Assembly: GCA_963843535.1 (NCBI GenBank)
Contig: CAWJKU010000004.1
Location: 124,001 to 188,000, forward strand
Origin: CAVUNY01 sp963843535
GTDB taxonomy: Bacteria; Chloroflexota; Anaerolineae; Anaerolineales; Anaerolineaceae
Direction: 5' to 3'
Length of the DNA stretch: 64,000 nt
Part shown: one piece after another, positions 27,487 through 36,327 of the stretch
Position numbering within the stretch: the first letter of the stretch is position 1
Layout of the letters: each line of letters begins with the position of its first letter
Translations under genes and position numbers: made by a program
The notes under the pieces: model-generated
Databases searched by the model: none
The model's input: only the letters and a program-made list of their open reading frames with translations
What the model was told of the DNA's origin: nothing

Positions 27487-28935
27487 ATGATGAAAAACGA
27501 TAATCGAGCTTTCTGGCGGTCGGTTCATTATCTCAGCCAGCCTTATATCCCGGTAGTTTTATCTGTAATCCTATTAAACGACAGCATCCTGCAGCATTTC
27601 TGGCCTTCTGTAATTACCGGAAAATTAAGCAATCTGGCCTGGCTGTTTTTAGCCCCGGCAGCGGTCACCGCCGGCCTGGCCTGGCTGGCGCCACAAAAAC
27701 TGCGCCGGCATGAGTATGCCCTGGCAGGGGTTGGTTTTGGCTGGACGGCTGCCAGTTTTGCGCTGCTCAAGACTGTCCCGGCATTTCATGATGGGGTAAT
27801 AAATTTATGGCAGGCCGGGTTGGGTTTCCCGGCGGCGGCTGTGCTCGATCCCACTGATCTGGTGGCCCTGGTGAGTGTCGCTCTGGCAGGCTGGCTGTGG
27901 CTGAAGCAGAATCCACTCGGTACCGTAATTCCTCGGCGCGCAGTATTCGTCATCCCGCTGCTGGCATGCCTGACCCTGGCAGATGCGGCAGCCCCAGATT
28001 ATGGCATCGCTTGCCTGGAAGATCGGGACGGGCAGGTGGTGGCTTATTCTTCCTATCATGCATATACCAGCCCGGACGGCGGCCTCACCTGGAACGAGGC
28101 GAATTTCGGCGGTCAGTACTGCAATCTTGATGAGCCAGGCAGCGCCGATCTTCGCCTGGAATTGGCCGGGTTGCGTTTTCGCTTCGAGGCCGGTGAAAGG
28201 ATCGAAAGCTCATCCGATGGCGTTCAATGGGCAGTCGCATACCTTCTCAATCCGCTGACGGAAGCGGACAAAGCTTATTATCAGAAAGTACAAACTGGCA
28301 ATCCCAACATGCGCCCAGGCCCGCTCGCCGGGTTGGTTGACACCCAGTATGGGACAATCATCTTTGCAATGGGGCACGAGGGGGTGCTGGTACGCCAGTC
28401 GAGTGGCGAGTGGACATGGGCCGCTGTGGGCAGCTACCACAAGGTGGAGGCGGCTTCCATCTGGTCGCGCATGCTGACCGTGCTTAACGGCGAAATTGTC
28501 CTGGGTGCGGTCCTCGTCCTGTTGGTTTTATCGTTTGGCGCTTTTATCCGCCGCCGCCACCTGTTCTGGACTATTCTGATCTGGACCGGGTGGTCGGGGT
28601 TTGCTTTCCTGCCAATGGTTTTTCCACCGGCCCTGAGTGAGCTTTATTTGGCCAGTTTGAGCCTGATTGCTGCCCTTGTGATAGCCGCCCTGGCATTTAT
28701 CTTGAGTGTCGTTGGCACCGTGATGCTGGTACGGATTTCACCGGTCACCTTCTGGAGGTTATTGGCAGTGGCATTGATCGGTGGATTGTTCTACTTTCTG
28801 CCGTACGGATTGTGGTCTATCAACCTGCTGACGGGTTATTATATCGCGGAGAGCCTGGCGCTAATTTTTGGGGTAACCGCGGGCGCAGTGGGGATGAATC
28901 TGGTGCAAAATCGCGGGAAAACTCTCCAAAAATGA
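27487..28935 (+). CDS. Polytopic membrane protein with an extracytoplasmic loop domain
   Basis: About 482 residues from ATG 27487 (MMKNDNRAFW); a start at 27418 is possible but without family support. About five N-terminal helices are followed by a soluble loop of roughly 150 residues containing YSSYHAYTSPDGGLTWNEANF, a BNR/sialidase-like Asp-box motif, and then six or more C-terminal helices. I do not recognise the family. It lies between the glnE-like gene (divergent) and glnA, but nothing ties it to nitrogen control. Confidence 0.6.
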   Translation: MMKNDNRAFWRSVHYLSQPYIPVVLSVILLNDSILQHFWPSVITGKLSNLAWLFLAPAAVTAGLAWLAPQKLRRHEYALAGVGFGWTAASFALLKTVPAFHDGVINLWQAGLGFPAAAVLDPTDLVALVSVALAGWLWLKQNPLGTVIPRRAVFVIPLLACLTLADAAAPDYGIACLEDRDGQVVAYSSYHAYTSPDGGLTWNEANFGGQYCNLDEPGSADLRLELAGLRFRFEAGERIESSSDGVQWAVAYLLNPLTEADKAYYQKVQTGNPNMRPGPLAGLVDTQYGTIIFAMGHEGVLVRQSSGEWTWAAVGSYHKVEAASIWSRMLTVLNGEIVLGAVLVLLVLSFGAFIRRRHLFWTILIWTGWSGFAFLPMVFPPALSELYLASLSLIAALVIAALAFILSVVGTVMLVRISPVTFWRLLAVALIGGLFYFLPYGLWSINLLTGYYIAESLALIFGVTAGAVGMNLVQNRGKTLQK

Positions 28936-28971
28936 CCCAAATGGGTAATAGACCGGCTGTAACCCCGGGCC

Positions 28972-29073
28972 TATAATCCCAACATAATTTGCTCTACGCC
29001 AAAGGAGCAGAGATTTTTTTAAAAACCATTTACCCCTGCACCGTATTTATTTAATTACCGGTGCGGTGCAGGG
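28972..29073 (+). promoter_or_regulatory. glnA promoter and leader hairpins
   Basis: A TATAAT (28972-28977) is followed by a weak hairpin TGCTC/GAGCA (28990-29009) with a T7 run at 29014-29020. A strong 10-bp hairpin follows: CCCTGCACCG 29034-29043 with CGGTGCAGGG 29064-29073, ending 34 bases before the glnA start. A terminator-like first stem and a second stem near the RBS suggest leader control. No known riboswitch motif was recognised. Confidence 0.5.
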
Positions 29074-29107
29074 TGTGAATGGGACTCAGGAAAGAAGGAG
29101 TTCAGGT

Positions 29108-30523
29108 ATGGCAAAGAATGCCGCAGATGTGGTAAAGATGGCTAAAGAAGTTCAAATGGTGGATTTCCGGTTTGTAGATTTGCCGGGCACCTGGCAGCAT
29201 TTCAGCATCCCAGCTCACACGCTCGAACTGGAGCACTTTGAGGATGGGGTGGGTTTCGATGGTTCTTCTATCCGCGGTTTCCAGGAAATCCATGAATCGG
29301 ATATGCTCCTGATCCCGGATCCAACATCGGCGTTCATCGACCAGGTGTTGGAAATTCCCACCATGGTGATCATCTGCGACGTGTATGATCCGGTCACGCG
29401 CCAGCCTTACAACCGCGACCCGCGCTATGTGGCCCGAAAAGCCGAGGCATATCTCAAGCAAACCGGTCTGGCGACCACCAGCTTCTGGGGACCGGAGGCT
29501 GAGTTCTTTCTCTTCAACGACGTGCGTTACGGCAACAGCATTAATGAAGTATTTTATTACGTCGACAGCGTTGAGGGTTGGTGGAACAGCGGCAGCCAAC
29601 TTAAGCCCAACCTGGGTGGACAGATAAACCCCAAACGCGGTTACTTCCCTGTTCCGCCGACGGATACCCAGCAGGACCTGCGCAGCAAGATCGTGATCGC
29701 GCTGGAGAAGGTTGGGATCGACGTTGAGGTTCACCACCACGAGGTGGCGACCGCCGGTCAGGCTGAAATCGATATGCGCTTTGACACGCTGGTGCGCATG
29801 GCGGACAAGCTCATCACTTATAAATACATCGTCAAGAATGTGGCCCGCATGAACGGCATGACCGCGACATTCATGCCCAAACCCCTGTTTGGCGATAACG
29901 GCAGCGGTATGCACGTACACCAGAGCCTGTGGAACGGCGATAAGAACATGTTCTATGACGAAGCCGGTTACGCCCAGCTCTCTGATATGGCCAAGTATTA
30001 TATCGGCGGCCTGCTCAAACATTCCTCGGCTTTATTGGCCCTGGCGGCGCCGACCACCAATTCTTACCGCCGCCTGGTACCCGGATATGAAGCTCCGGTC
30101 AACCTGGCTTACTCTCAACGCAACCGCTCGGCGATCTGCCGTATCCCGGTTTATTCGAAGAGCCCCAAATCCAAGCGCATTGAGTTTCGCGCGCCAGACC
30201 CCGCATGCAATCCTTACCTGTGCTTCGCGGCCCTGCTGATGGCTGGTTTGGACGGCATCCAGAACCGGATTGACCCTGGCGAGCCTATTGATAAGGATCT
30301 TTACGAGCTGCCCTGGGAAGAAGCCAAGAAGATCAAGCAGGTGCCCGGTTCTCTGGGCGATGTATTGGATGCATTGGAAAAGGATCATGAATTCTTACTC
30401 AAAGGCGATGTCTTTACCACTGACCTGCTGACCGCTTATATCAGCTACAAACGCCAGACTGAGCTCGATCCAATCCGGATGCGCCCGCACCCTTACGAAT
30501 TTACGCTTTACTACGACGTATAA
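29108..30523 (+). CDS. glnA: Glutamine synthetase type I
   Basis: The start at ATG 29108 (MAKNAADVVKMA) follows AAGGAG by 7 bases; the frame is open to 29066 without need. The 471-residue enzyme joins ammonia to glutamate using ATP. DGSSIRGF, the FMPKPLFGDNGSGMHVHQS metal and substrate region and NRSAICRIP are present. Tyr399 in DKDLYELPWEEAK matches the adenylylated Tyr397 of E. coli GlnA, so it is a beta-type enzyme and a plausible substrate of the GlnE-like protein nearby. Native form expected: dodecamer. Confidence 0.97.
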   Translation: MAKNAADVVKMAKEVQMVDFRFVDLPGTWQHFSIPAHTLELEHFEDGVGFDGSSIRGFQEIHESDMLLIPDPTSAFIDQVLEIPTMVIICDVYDPVTRQPYNRDPRYVARKAEAYLKQTGLATTSFWGPEAEFFLFNDVRYGNSINEVFYYVDSVEGWWNSGSQLKPNLGGQINPKRGYFPVPPTDTQQDLRSKIVIALEKVGIDVEVHHHEVATAGQAEIDMRFDTLVRMADKLITYKYIVKNVARMNGMTATFMPKPLFGDNGSGMHVHQSLWNGDKNMFYDEAGYAQLSDMAKYYIGGLLKHSSALLALAAPTTNSYRRLVPGYEAPVNLAYSQRNRSAICRIPVYSKSPKSKRIEFRAPDPACNPYLCFAALLMAGLDGIQNRIDPGEPIDKDLYELPWEEAKKIKQVPGSLGDVLDALEKDHEFLLKGDVFTTDLLTAYISYKRQTELDPIRMRPHPYEFTLYYDV

Positions 30524-30672
30524 CGAAATCCATCGGAGCGGAAACCGGGTTATCGGCCGGATCACGCGCTCCGCACCCCACTGGTTCTGCCTTATCGAGT
30601 TTTCCGAAATGGGCGGAAGACCCGATAATGTAAGGGACGATTTAGTGGTTATGGGTTTCTTTCCTCCTGGAG

Positions 30673-30703
30673 CCTATCCCCCCTGATTTTTAGGGGGGAT
30701 AGG
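30673..30703. other. 12-bp hairpin upstream of the kinase gene
   Basis: CCTATCCCCCCT (30673-30684) pairs with AGGGGGGATAGG (30692-30703) around GATTTTT. There is no T run on the plus strand. It ends 13 bases before the TGTTATAAT promoter, so it may act as a glnA 3' hairpin or a protein site. Confidence 0.5.
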
Positions 30704-30715
30704 ACTGTTCTGGGA

Positions 30716-30724
30716 TGTTATAAT
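30716..30724 (+). promoter_or_regulatory. Extended -10 promoter before the histidine kinase
   Basis: TGTTATAAT, identical to 11435-11443. The implied start site is about 30731, giving a leader of about 7 bases to ATG 30738. Confidence 0.55.
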
Positions 30725-30737
30725 TTTTTCTAAAAGC

Positions 30738-32954
30738 ATGAAGCCGATGAGCACATCCGACCCGGACTTAATAGCCCCCAGATTTTTAGAGCTCCTGGCC
30801 AGCCTGAATGAAATTGGCGCGGAGATCAACCGGATTGGCACAGGCGATAATGCCAATGCCCGCCCGGCACTGCAGTTAATCGTTGAAAGCGCCATCCGGG
30901 TCATCCCTGGCGCATCGGCTTTTATTTACACCTACGATCCCGCAAATGACTGTTTCGAGGTCGAATCGCGGGCAGCAGCAGGGAATCAGCGGATCGCGGA
31001 ATCTACTGCAGAAGGGCCTCGCCCCGAGGGTTTGGGCATGCGCGCCATCCGCCAGCGCCACCATGTATTTTCGTATAACGAGCCTGACCTGGAGATGCAC
31101 CCCATGCTGGCCGATGTGGGCGCGAAAATTGTCGCCTGCTTCCCGTTGATTGTGGTCGAGCAGCCGGTGGGGGCCCTTTATGTATATTTGTATGAAGAAC
31201 GCCATTTTACCCAGCTCGAACAGCTGATGCTGGAGAACCTGGTTAACCAGGCGGCGATCGCCATTTTTCAGATGCGCCGCCTGGCGGGGGTGCAGCGCGA
31301 CCTGGCGCGCAAAGAAGAAGAACTGCGCCATCTGCGCCGGGCCGGATTGTTAATTTCCTCAAGGTTAAAACTGGAAGAAACCCTGGAAGTCATTCTGCAA
31401 ATGGCTTTGGAGGTAACCAGGGCGCGCTACGGCATTTTCCGGCTGGTCGATGCGGAAGGCCAACACCTGATTACGCGGGCGATCGCCGGTGAACAGCTTG
31501 CCGGGCCGCGGATCGAAGTGCTGCCGTTGATGCAGGAAAGAAGCGTGATGAGCTGGGTAGCTTTGAATCGCCGCCCGGCTTTAATCCGCGACCTGCACGA
31601 GCCGCCTTGGAATGAAATCTATTATCCGCTGGATGCCAGCCTGGAAATGCGCGCCGAATTAGCGGTGCCTTTGATCGGCGCCAGTGGGCGTTTGGAAGGG
31701 GTTCTCAACCTGGAAAGCCCGCAGGTAGGGGCATTTGATGAAGATGACCGGCGCCTGCTGCAGTCTCTGGCTGCCCAGGCCGTCATCGCGATTCAGGAAG
31801 TTCGCTTGCTGGATGCCTTGCAGGAGGCAGCGCGTTGGGTGGTTTCGCAGCCGTACGCGCAGGCTTTGGAACGGTTGACTGGGCTGGGCTGCGAATTGTT
31901 GAATGCTTTTTCCTGCCAGGTTCAAACCCTGCAAGGCAGTGATTTTGTGCTTCAGGCCGCCAGCGGTGGGCGGATGCCCAATGACCTGGCCCTACTGGCT
32001 GATGAATTGCAGCGTAAAGCCATCCTATCGGGCAGCCTGGAAGTGCTGGAAAGCCCGGCTCGCAGCCGGCGCATCTGGACAATTCCGTTAACCGGAAGTG
32101 ATGATTCGCGGGCGTTGGGTCTGATGACCCTTTATGGCCCCGCCGCTGAATCAGGGCAGTCGAATTGGGATCACAAAGTGCTGGCTTGCCTGGCTTATTA
32201 CGCGGTGTTAGCTGTGCAAAACGCCTCGCATCAGGAGGCGCTCAAAACTGCCCAGGAGCAGCGGGCCGTGGCGGAGACGTTCGCTGCCGTGGGCGACATA
32301 GCGGCTAATTTGCTCCACCAGCTGAACAACAAGATAGGGGCGATTCCGGTCCGGGTGCAGGGGATCGAGGACAAATGCGAAGCCGCGGTAACTGCGGATC
32401 GCTACCTGGCGACCAACCTGACCGAGATCGAGCGCAGCGCCAACGAGGCGATGGAAGCCGTCCGGGTCAATCTATCGCAGCTGCGGCCGATCCAGTTTGC
32501 CGAAGTGAACGTGGTGGACTGTGTGCGTGAGGCGCTGTTAGAAAACCGGGTTCCGGAGGGTATTCAAATAAAACTTGAGGGGCTGGATTCACTTCCGGCA
32601 GTCTTGGCAGGCCAGCGCAGCTTATCCTGGGTGTTTGCCAACCTGGTGCAGAATGCCGCAGAAGCCTTAGGACGGCAGGGAACGGTGGTGATCACTGGAA
32701 AATGGGTCGGAGATCGGCAGGTGGAAGTATCGGTCAGCGACGACGGACCGGGTATATCGCCTGAACTGCATGAGCGCATTTTTGAATGGAGTTATTCGGG
32801 ACGAAAAGCCAACCGTTCAGGCGGTCTTGGATTTGGCTTGTGGTGGGTCAAGACCTTGATGGCACGTCTGGGCGGGACAGTGGCTGTGGAGAGCGACGGG
32901 CAAAACGGCACAACTTTTCACCTGCGGCTGCCGGTGGTCGAGAAGCAGGTTTGA
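30738..32954 (+). CDS. Soluble GAF-domain sensor histidine kinase
   Basis: The 738-residue protein lacks membrane helices. It has two clear GAF domains (about 45-185 and 205-355), a third GAF-like region (about 365-495), a divergent dimerisation and phospho-acceptor region with His in NLLHQLNNKIGAIP, and a HATPase domain with NLVQNAAEAL, DDGPGI and GGLGFGLWW nucleotide-binding boxes. The downstream response regulator begins 15 bases on and is its likely partner. Ligand unknown. The ATG at 30747 is an alternative start. Confidence 0.9.
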   Translation: MKPMSTSDPDLIAPRFLELLASLNEIGAEINRIGTGDNANARPALQLIVESAIRVIPGASAFIYTYDPANDCFEVESRAAAGNQRIAESTAEGPRPEGLGMRAIRQRHHVFSYNEPDLEMHPMLADVGAKIVACFPLIVVEQPVGALYVYLYEERHFTQLEQLMLENLVNQAAIAIFQMRRLAGVQRDLARKEEELRHLRRAGLLISSRLKLEETLEVILQMALEVTRARYGIFRLVDAEGQHLITRAIAGEQLAGPRIEVLPLMQERSVMSWVALNRRPALIRDLHEPPWNEIYYPLDASLEMRAELAVPLIGASGRLEGVLNLESPQVGAFDEDDRRLLQSLAAQAVIAIQEVRLLDALQEAARWVVSQPYAQALERLTGLGCELLNAFSCQVQTLQGSDFVLQAASGGRMPNDLALLADELQRKAILSGSLEVLESPARSRRIWTIPLTGSDDSRALGLMTLYGPAAESGQSNWDHKVLACLAYYAVLAVQNASHQEALKTAQEQRAVAETFAAVGDIAANLLHQLNNKIGAIPVRVQGIEDKCEAAVTADRYLATNLTEIERSANEAMEAVRVNLSQLRPIQFAEVNVVDCVREALLENRVPEGIQIKLEGLDSLPAVLAGQRSLSWVFANLVQNAAEALGRQGTVVITGKWVGDRQVEVSVSDDGPGISPELHERIFEWSYSGRKANRSGGLGFGLWWVKTLMARLGGTVAVESDGQNGTTFHLRLPVVEKQV

Positions 32955-32968
32955 ATTATTGAGGAGTT

Positions 32969-34049
32969 ATGGCGGAAAGACGGGCAATCATCATCGACGA
33001 CGATCGCTCCTGGCAGGGCATCCTGGGAGAAATATTACAGGATGAAGGCCTGGTAGTGGATTATGCCAGCAGCCTGGAAGAGGCCCAATTACAGCTTCGC
33101 GCCTATCCTCACCGCCTGGCAGTCGTCGATTTATCTCTCGACCCGGAAGATCACCGCAACCAGGATGGCCTGGCAGTACTGGCGGCCATTCGCCGCATGG
33201 ATCCAGCCTGCACCGCTATCCTGTTGAGCGGTTTTACCACCGTAGAAGTGACGGTAAGTGCCTTAACCGGTTATGGTGCATTTACCGTGCAGCGCAAAGA
33301 AACTTTCCGGCGCAGCCAGTTTCGCCAGGTAATTCACCAGGCGTTGGCCAGCCCGCAGAAAGAGGCAATTTCCGAGCAGGCTGTGGTGAGCGCTCTACCT
33401 GGATCGCCGCCGGAAGAGCAGCCGCCTTCTGTTTCGGGCGCGGCGCTGGTGGTCGAGGACGATGCCGGCTGGCGCAGTATCCTTAAAGAAATTCTGGAGG
33501 ATGCCGGTTACCGTGTCCGATTGTGCGCGAGTTACGGTGAAGCATTGGGTCGGCTGCGAAGGGAGAAGTTTGACCTGGCAGTCATCGATCTTTCCCTGAG
33601 CGGAACAGCAAATATTCGCAAGAATGAGCTGGATATGACCGGTGAAGATTTGGAAGGGTCTCGCCTGTTGGTCAGCGTGCGCGCCGCCGGGACCCCGGCA
33701 ATCGTTGTCAGCGGGATCACGGTTCCGGACGAGATTGAACGCGCCTACCAGCAGCTGGGCGTGTTCGCTTTCATCGAAAAGCAGTCCTTCGACCGCCGCA
33801 GTTTCTTGAATTCTGTCATCGAATCCGGCTCGCGGCAGCCGCCTGCGGGAGAGTTGGCGGTCCTGACCGACCGCGAACGCGAGGTGCTGGAGCTGGTGGG
33901 GATTTGGAATGACCAATAAAGAGATTGCGGTGAAGCTGGTCATCTCCACTAACACGGTCAAGCGCCACCTCAAGGCGATTTTCGAAAAATTAAACATCCA
34001 CACGCGCTCTGCCGCGGCAGCCAAGGCGGTTGGCAAGAAAGAAAAATGA
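32969..34049 (+). pseudogene. Double-receiver response regulator with frameshifted LuxR-type HTH
   Basis: Two receiver domains are present: one with D54 in AVVDLSL, one at about 145-265 with DLAVIDLSLSG. The reading frame then enters a LuxR/FixJ HTH (LTDREREVLELVG) and stops at TAA 33917-33919. Removing one G from the run GGGG at 33898-33901 restores GFGMTNKEIAVKLVISTNTV and the rest of a normal HTH to TGA 34047-34049. So the DNA-binding domain is lost in this sequence, by mutation or by a homopolymer error. The truncated product, 316 residues, would still have both receivers. Confidence 0.82.
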
Positions 34050-34124
34050 CACTCGCTTTCTGGAGGGCTGTTAAAATGAGGCAGGATCCAAACCAGCTAT
34101 AATTAAGCATACCGATAAGCAAGC

Positions 34125-34310
34125 CGCGCTGGCGCTTGCCACGCAACAGGATGGCTGTTTTTATGAAAATTGGGAAGCAATTTTCATAAAAAACCACCGA
34201 ATCATCAAAAAAGCCGTTCGCGTTGGGCAGGGCCAATCAACATGATGCAACGGGAGTTTTTTTGGGCGAAGCCACAAAAAACTCCCCCTTACACCATATA
34301 AAAATATCCG
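34125..34310. repeat. Dispersed hairpin repeat, copy 3 (two hairpins)
   Basis: The first stem, 34157-34172 with 34178-34194, carries loop GGAAG and one bulged A. After a linker (ATCATCAAAAAAGCC...), a second stem, about 34252-34266 with 34272-34286, is closed by CGAAG and has one mismatch. The second arm resembles copy 1. A CACCATATAAA tail matches the tails of copies 1 and 2. Confidence 0.72.
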
Positions 34311-34329
34311 ATCATTGGGAGGGAAAGTC

Positions 34330-35313
34330 ATGCAATATCGAGCCTTGGGACGGACCGGCTGGAATGTGTCTGCGATCAGTTTTGGCGCCTGGGCTATTGG
34401 CGGCACATGGGGAGCGGTGCAGGATGACGAATCTCAGGCAGCGCTCAACCGGGCAGTGGATTTGGGCGTAAATTTCTTCGATACGGCGGACGTATATGGG
34501 GATGGGCATTCTGAAAAGCTGTTGGCCAATTGAAACAGGAGCGGCGTGAAGAGATTGTGATCGCCACCAAAGCTGGGCGGCGGCTCAACCCGCATGTCGC
34601 GGAAGGCTACAATAAAGCCAATCTGACCGCGTTTGTGGAACGAAGCCTGCGGAACCTGGGATGCGAAGCCATTGACCTGCTCCAGCTGCACTGCCCGCCG
34701 CCGGCGGTTTACTATATGCCGCAAACGTTTGATGCGCTGGACGACCTGGTGAAGGGCGGAAAGGTTCGCTTATTACGGCGTAAGCGTGGAAAAAGTAGAG
34801 GAGGCGCTCAAAGCGATTGAATTTCCGAATGTCCAGTCGGTGCAGATTATTTTCAATATTTTCCGCCAGCGCCCGGCTGAGCTGTTCTTTAAAGAAGCCG
34901 CTCGTAAAAAAGTCGGAATTTTGGCCAGGCTGCCGCTTTCTTCGGGCATGCTGACCGGCAAACTGACCCCAAAAAGCCAATTTTCTCCAGACGACCACCG
35001 CAATTTTAATCGCCATGGGGAATCTTTTGACCGCGGCGAGACATTTTCAGGGGTCGATTATGATCAAGCCCTGGCGTTTGTAGAGGAACTGCGCCCCCTG
35101 GTGCCGGAGGGGATGAGCATGGCCCAGTTTGCCCTGCGCTGGATATTGATGTTTGCAGCTGTCACCTGCGCCATACCGGGCGCCAGGCGCCCCGCGCAGG
35201 CTGAGGAGAACTGCCAGGCAGCCAGCCTGCCGCCGATCAACCCAGGCACCATGGCGCAGGTGGAGGAGCTGTACAAACAGCGCATCAAACCTCTGGTGCA
35301 TCACTACTGGTAA
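34330..35313 (+). pseudogene. Aldo/keto reductase gene with two frameshifts
   Basis: Three pieces in different frames make one aldo/keto reductase of about 327 residues. Piece one (from ATG 34330: YRALGRTGWNVSAISFGAWAIGG, with FDTADVYGDGHSEKLL) ends at TGA 34531. One missing base near 34528 leads to LKQERREEIVIATKAGR. One extra T near 34770 breaks KVRYYGVSVEKVEEALKAIEF. The rest to TAA 35313 is intact. The catalytic Asp and Tyr (FDTADVY) and Lys (IATKAG) are all encoded. It is either a decaying gene or an assembly artefact; see the adjacent regulator frameshift. Confidence 0.82.
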
Positions 35314-35330
35314 AGATTCCTGAATTCACA

Positions 35331-35371
35331 GAGTGTGCAATTGGCCATTTGGCCAATCGCACACTCTTTTT
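35331..35371 (+). terminator. Intrinsic terminator after the aldo/keto reductase
   Basis: GAGTGTGC..TTGGCC (35331-35346) pairs with GGCCAA..GCACACTC (35351-35366) and is followed by TTTTT. Confidence 0.85.
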
Positions 35372-35375
35372 AGTT

Positions 35376-36158
35376 CTACAGCTTGCTGGCAACTAGTACC
35401 AGGTTGCCGCTGGATGCCGGGTCAAAAACCGCCCCTCCCAGGCTGCCAAAGGCAGCGAAATCGCCAAACCCGGTCGCTGCCAGGGTGGCGGTCAGCTCGG
35501 ACTGGCGCAATGGGCGCAGGCGGGTGCTGGTGATGCGCTGCTGCCAGCTCTCCTGATCCCGGCGGTGGAGGGTCAGAATATTAAACGTGATCAATCCATC
35601 CGGGTCAAAATCATAGAAACGCGCAAAGATCCATTCTTGTGATCCTTCTCGGTGCGACTGCGGTTCCATCCAGCGTTCTCGCTGCAGCAAGACAGCGTCA
35701 AAATTGCGGTTTTGGATGATCACTTTCCCTCTGGGGCGAAGGACGGCGGCAAAATCGGCCAATGCAGCGGCAAGATCGACCGGGTTGAGCAGATGAGGCA
35801 GTGAATTGCCAAGACACAGAACGGCGTCGAATGGAATGAGGGGGCTCGCCGCGAACGCATCTTTTAGCTGTCCAAATCCGGCCGTGAGGAATGGGGTAGA
35901 GACTGCGGCATCTGCGGCATTCTCTCTTGCCAGATTGATCATTGCCGGGCTGAGGTCGGCCCCCGCGGCGGCAAAACCGCGCATCGCCAGGGCAATGGCA
36001 TGCCGGCCGGTTGCGCACGCAGCATCCAAAATACGCGCAGGTTGACCGTCGCGATGGGCGAGCGGGTCTAGCTGGCGGAGAAGGAAAGGCATCTCAAAAC
36101 CCAGGCGGTCATTCCAATTGACAAAACGATCGTAATCCGCACTAAAGGCGTCGTACAT
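35376..36158 (-). CDS. Class I SAM-dependent methyltransferase
   Basis: Start set at ATG 36158 (MYDAFSADYDRFVNW), preceded by AGGAG; the frame is open upstream to 36350 through unrelated repeat-like sequence. About 260 residues with motif I ILDAACATGRHAIALA, the acidic motif II AAGADLSPAMI and LCLGNSLPHLL. Substrate unknown. Confidence 0.85.
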   Translation of the reverse strand: MYDAFSADYDRFVNWNDRLGFEMPFLLRQLDPLAHRDGQPARILDAACATGRHAIALAMRGFAAAGADLSPAMINLARENAADAAVSTPFLTAGFGQLKDAFAASPLIPFDAVLCLGNSLPHLLNPVDLAAALADFAAVLRPRGKVIIQNRNFDAVLLQRERWMEPQSHREGSQEWIFARFYDFDPDGLITFNILTLHRRDQESWQQRITSTRLRPLRQSELTATLAATGFGDFAAFGSLGGAVFDPASSGNLVLVASKL

Positions 36159-36177
36159 GGCTGCTCCTTTTTGATGT

Positions 36178-36215
36178 TTTACCACTGAGACACAGAGGCA
36201 CAGAGAGAAATTATT
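36178..36215. repeat. CACAGAG-type repeat fragment
   Basis: ACTGAGACACAGAGGCACAGAGAGAA resembles a short sequence seen dispersed in many environmental bacterial genomes. Only one copy is visible in this window, so the call rests on memory of the motif. Confidence 0.35.
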
Positions 36216-36313
36216 TTTGCGTGGACCACGGAGTGAGAACGGCATATTTATATCATCATTGAGATGGTTTGTTTGAAAGCAAAAAACGGATAGCAGCCGC
36301 ATGTTTTTTCGGG

Positions 36314-36327
36314 TATCATCGGGATTA
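36314..36327 (+). promoter_or_regulatory. Probable leaderless start of ada
   Basis: TATCAT (36314-36319) lies 7 bases before ATG 36327, so the expected start of transcription is at or next to the A of the ATG. No RBS is present. Confidence 0.4.

Noticed and set aside
29102..30022. Minus-strand frame of 306 codons opposite glnA
   Set aside because: Shadow of the well-conserved glnA gene.
32969..34049. Programmed frameshift in the response regulator
   Set aside because: There is only a run of four G, with no slippery heptamer and no pseudoknot seen downstream, and the neighbouring gene also carries frameshifts.
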